Below, in pieces: positions 20,059 to 21,524 of a DNA stretch of 21,524 nucleotides; within the stretch, counting starts at the first letter, position 1; each line of letters starts with the position of its first letter. The stretch is from positions 1 through 21,524 of the forward strand of contig CAKTIN010000032.1 in assembly GCA_934565775.1 (NCBI GenBank). The letters run 5' to 3'. This DNA comes from an uncultured Oscillospiraceae bacterium (GTDB lineage Bacteria; Bacillota; Clostridia; Oscillospirales; Oscillospiraceae). Made by a program: the position numbers and the translations under genes. The notes under the pieces were generated by a model. The model searched no databases. It was not told where the DNA came from and was given only the letters and a program-made list of their open reading frames with translations.

Positions 20059-21524
20059 ATGTATTATTCCGCAGGAACTTATGAAGCCTTTGCCCATCCC
20101 GAGAAGCCGAAGAACGTTGACCAGAAATCCGCCTATATCATCGGCACCGGCCTTGCCGGCCTGACAGCGGCCTTTTATCTGGTCCGGGACGGCCAGATGA
20201 AGGGCCAGCACATTCATCTGCTGGAAAAGCTGGAGCTGGCAGGCGGAAGCTGCGACGGCCGCAAGGATGTGACCAAGGGCTTCTATATGCGCGGCGGCCG
20301 GGAAATGGATAACCACTTCGAGGTCATGTGGGACACCTTCCGGGATGTTCCGTCCATCGAGACCCCCGGTGTTTCGGTCCTGGACGAGTATTATTGGCTG
20401 AACAAGCACGACCCCAACTATTCCCTTTGCCGCGCCACGGTGGACCGGGGCCAGGACGCCCACACCGACAAGCAGTTCAAGCTGGATAAGGAGTCTGCTC
20501 TGGCGCTGTCCAAGCTGTTTCTGACGCCGGAGAAGGACCTGGAGGACAAGAAGATCTCCGATGTGCTCCCCGAGTCCTTCTGGAACACGAACTTCTGGCT
20601 GTACTGGCAGACCATGTTCGCCTTCCAGCGCTGGTCCAGCGCCCTGGAGATGAAGCGGTATCTGTGCCGCTATGTCCATCACATCGACGGCCTGCCCGAC
20701 TTCAGCGCCCTGCGCTTCACCAAGTACAACCAGTATGAGAGCATGATCCTGCCGCTGGTGAAGTACCTGGAGGCCCACGGCGTGCGCATCGAGTATGGCA
20801 TGGATGTGAAGAACGTCATCATCGAGACCGTGGGAGACAAGAAGGTCGCAAAGCAGATTGTCTATGTGAAGGACGGCCGGGAGCAGACCATCGATCTGAT
20901 CGAGGACGATCTGGTGTTCATCACCAACGGCTGCTGCACCGACAGCTCCTGCTACGGCGACCAGACCCATGCGCCGGACCTGTCCAAGCTGAAAAACGGC
21001 TATGGGGAGTCCTGGGATATGTGGAAGGCCATTGCCGCCCAGGCCAAGCACGGGGAGTTCGGCAATCCCGAGAACTTCTGCACGGACATTGACGCTACCA
21101 ACTGGATGAGCGCCACCGTCGCCACCTCCAACGAGGAGGTCATCCGGCACATTATGAATGTGTGCCAGCGGGATCCCCGGTCCGGCAAGGTGACCACCGG
21201 CGGCATCGTCACGGTAAAGGACAGCACGGACAACTGGTATCTGTCCTGGACCATCAACCGCCAGCCCCAGTTCAAGTCCCAGGATAAGAACATGGTTCTG
21301 GTCTGGCTGTACTCCCTGAACACCAACAAGCCCGGCAACTACGTGAAAAAGCCTATGCGAGAGTGCACCGGCGAGGAGGTCTGCCGGGAGTGGCTGTATC
21401 ACATCGGCGTGCCCGCAGGTGAGATCGACGCCCTGGCCAAGGACGCCTGCAACACCACCACCTGCTTCATGCCCTATATCAACGCCTTCTTCCAGCCCCG
21501 GAAGGAGTCTGACCGCCCGAAGGT
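20059..21524 (+). CDS. ohyA: Oleate hydratase (MCRA family), 3' end beyond the window
   Basis: The first 488 codons of a protein whose family is normally about 560-590 residues. ATG at 20059 has CAGGAGG seven to eight bases upstream. The FAD-binding motif is GTGLAG (29-34), then GGSCDG at 62-67. The active-site segment RGGREMDNHFE places the acidic residue at E82, and a tyrosine falls at Y201; both coincide with E82 and Y201 described for S. aureus OhyA. Later blocks such as NGCCTDSS and SWTINRQPQF are typical. It adds water to the cis-9 double bond of unsaturated fatty acids to give 10-hydroxy acids, at the cytosolic membrane face; gut bacteria use it to detoxify host or dietary fatty acids. 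Likely linked to the upstream TetR-type gene. Confidence 0.97.
   Translation, partial: MYYSAGTYEAFAHPEKPKNVDQKSAYIIGTGLAGLTAAFYLVRDGQMKGQHIHLLEKLELAGGSCDGRKDVTKGFYMRGGREMDNHFEVMWDTFRDVPSIETPGVSVLDEYYWLNKHDPNYSLCRATVDRGQDAHTDKQFKLDKESALALSKLFLTPEKDLEDKKISDVLPESFWNTNFWLYWQTMFAFQRWSSALEMKRYLCRYVHHIDGLPDFSALRFTKYNQYESMILPLVKYLEAHGVRIEYGMDVKNVIIETVGDKKVAKQIVYVKDGREQTIDLIEDDLVFITNGCCTDSSCYGDQTHAPDLSKLKNGYGESWDMWKAIAAQAKHGEFGNPENFCTDIDATNWMSATVATSNEEVIRHIMNVCQRDPRSGKVTTGGIVTVKDSTDNWYLSWTINRQPQFKSQDKNMVLVWLYSLNTNKPGNYVKKPMRECTGEEVCREWLYHIGVPAGEIDALAKDACNTTTCFMPYINAFFQPRKESDRPK

Noticed and set aside
1..21524. CRISPR array, insertion sequence, integrase, toxin-antitoxin or phage-defence genes
   Set aside because: No regularly spaced direct repeats, transposase or integrase motifs, or recognisable defence domains were seen on either strand.

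Overview
The window looks like a piece of a GC-rich Clostridia chromosome, probably from the Oscillospiraceae/Oscillibacter-like gut anaerobes. The reasons are a SUF operon headed by an Rrf2 regulator and containing SufU (a Gram-positive arrangement), a PdaA-type spore-cortex deacetylase, strong AGGAGG ribosome sites, consensus sigma-A promoters and GC-rich codon use. The taxon is inferred; there is no rRNA or other marker here to fix it.

Layout. 1-195 (minus): tRNA-Met and the 5' part of tRNA-Glu, directly abutting, behind a perfect consensus promoter. 217-1735 (plus): a small membrane protein (CmpB/PF06541-like), a PdaA-type deacetylase and a 48-residue peptide with 11 cysteines; a sigma-G-like promoter lies in front. 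1744-4263 (minus): an SmtB/CzrA-type sensor, a free-standing HMA metal-binding protein and a CPC-type P1B ATPase, together a zinc/cadmium efflux operon with a palindromic operator at its promoter. 4309-5486 (plus): an ASCH-domain protein overlapping a P-loop kinase-like protein, then a possible 42-residue membrane peptide. 5474-5638 (minus): a 54-residue conserved-looking small protein. 5691-8222 (plus): mnmE, a Cof-type HAD phosphatase, an acetyltransferase remnant and a terminator.

8335-11970 (plus): a small secreted CxxC protein in a locally AT-richer patch, a terminator-like hairpin, then two tandem paralogous substrate-binding lipoproteins with no permease or ATPase genes beside them. 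11968-17258 (minus): rrf2-sufC-sufB-sufD-sufS-sufU, a complete iron-sulfur assembly operon, with an inverted repeat covering the -35 box. 17279-19272 (plus): a four-helix membrane protein, a secreted M23 metallopeptidase, and a small protein with a C-terminal helix-turn-helix. 19284-21524 (plus): a TetR-family regulator, a strong hairpin, and the first 488 codons of an oleate hydratase that runs off the window.

Most of the window is ordinary housekeeping. The parts least explained by known biology are the cysteine-rich peptide, the orphan lipoprotein pair with a possible attenuator, the mosaic secreted CxxC protein, and the two very small ORFs between the P-loop gene and mnmE. I did not find a CRISPR array, insertion sequence, phage gene or recognisable defence system.
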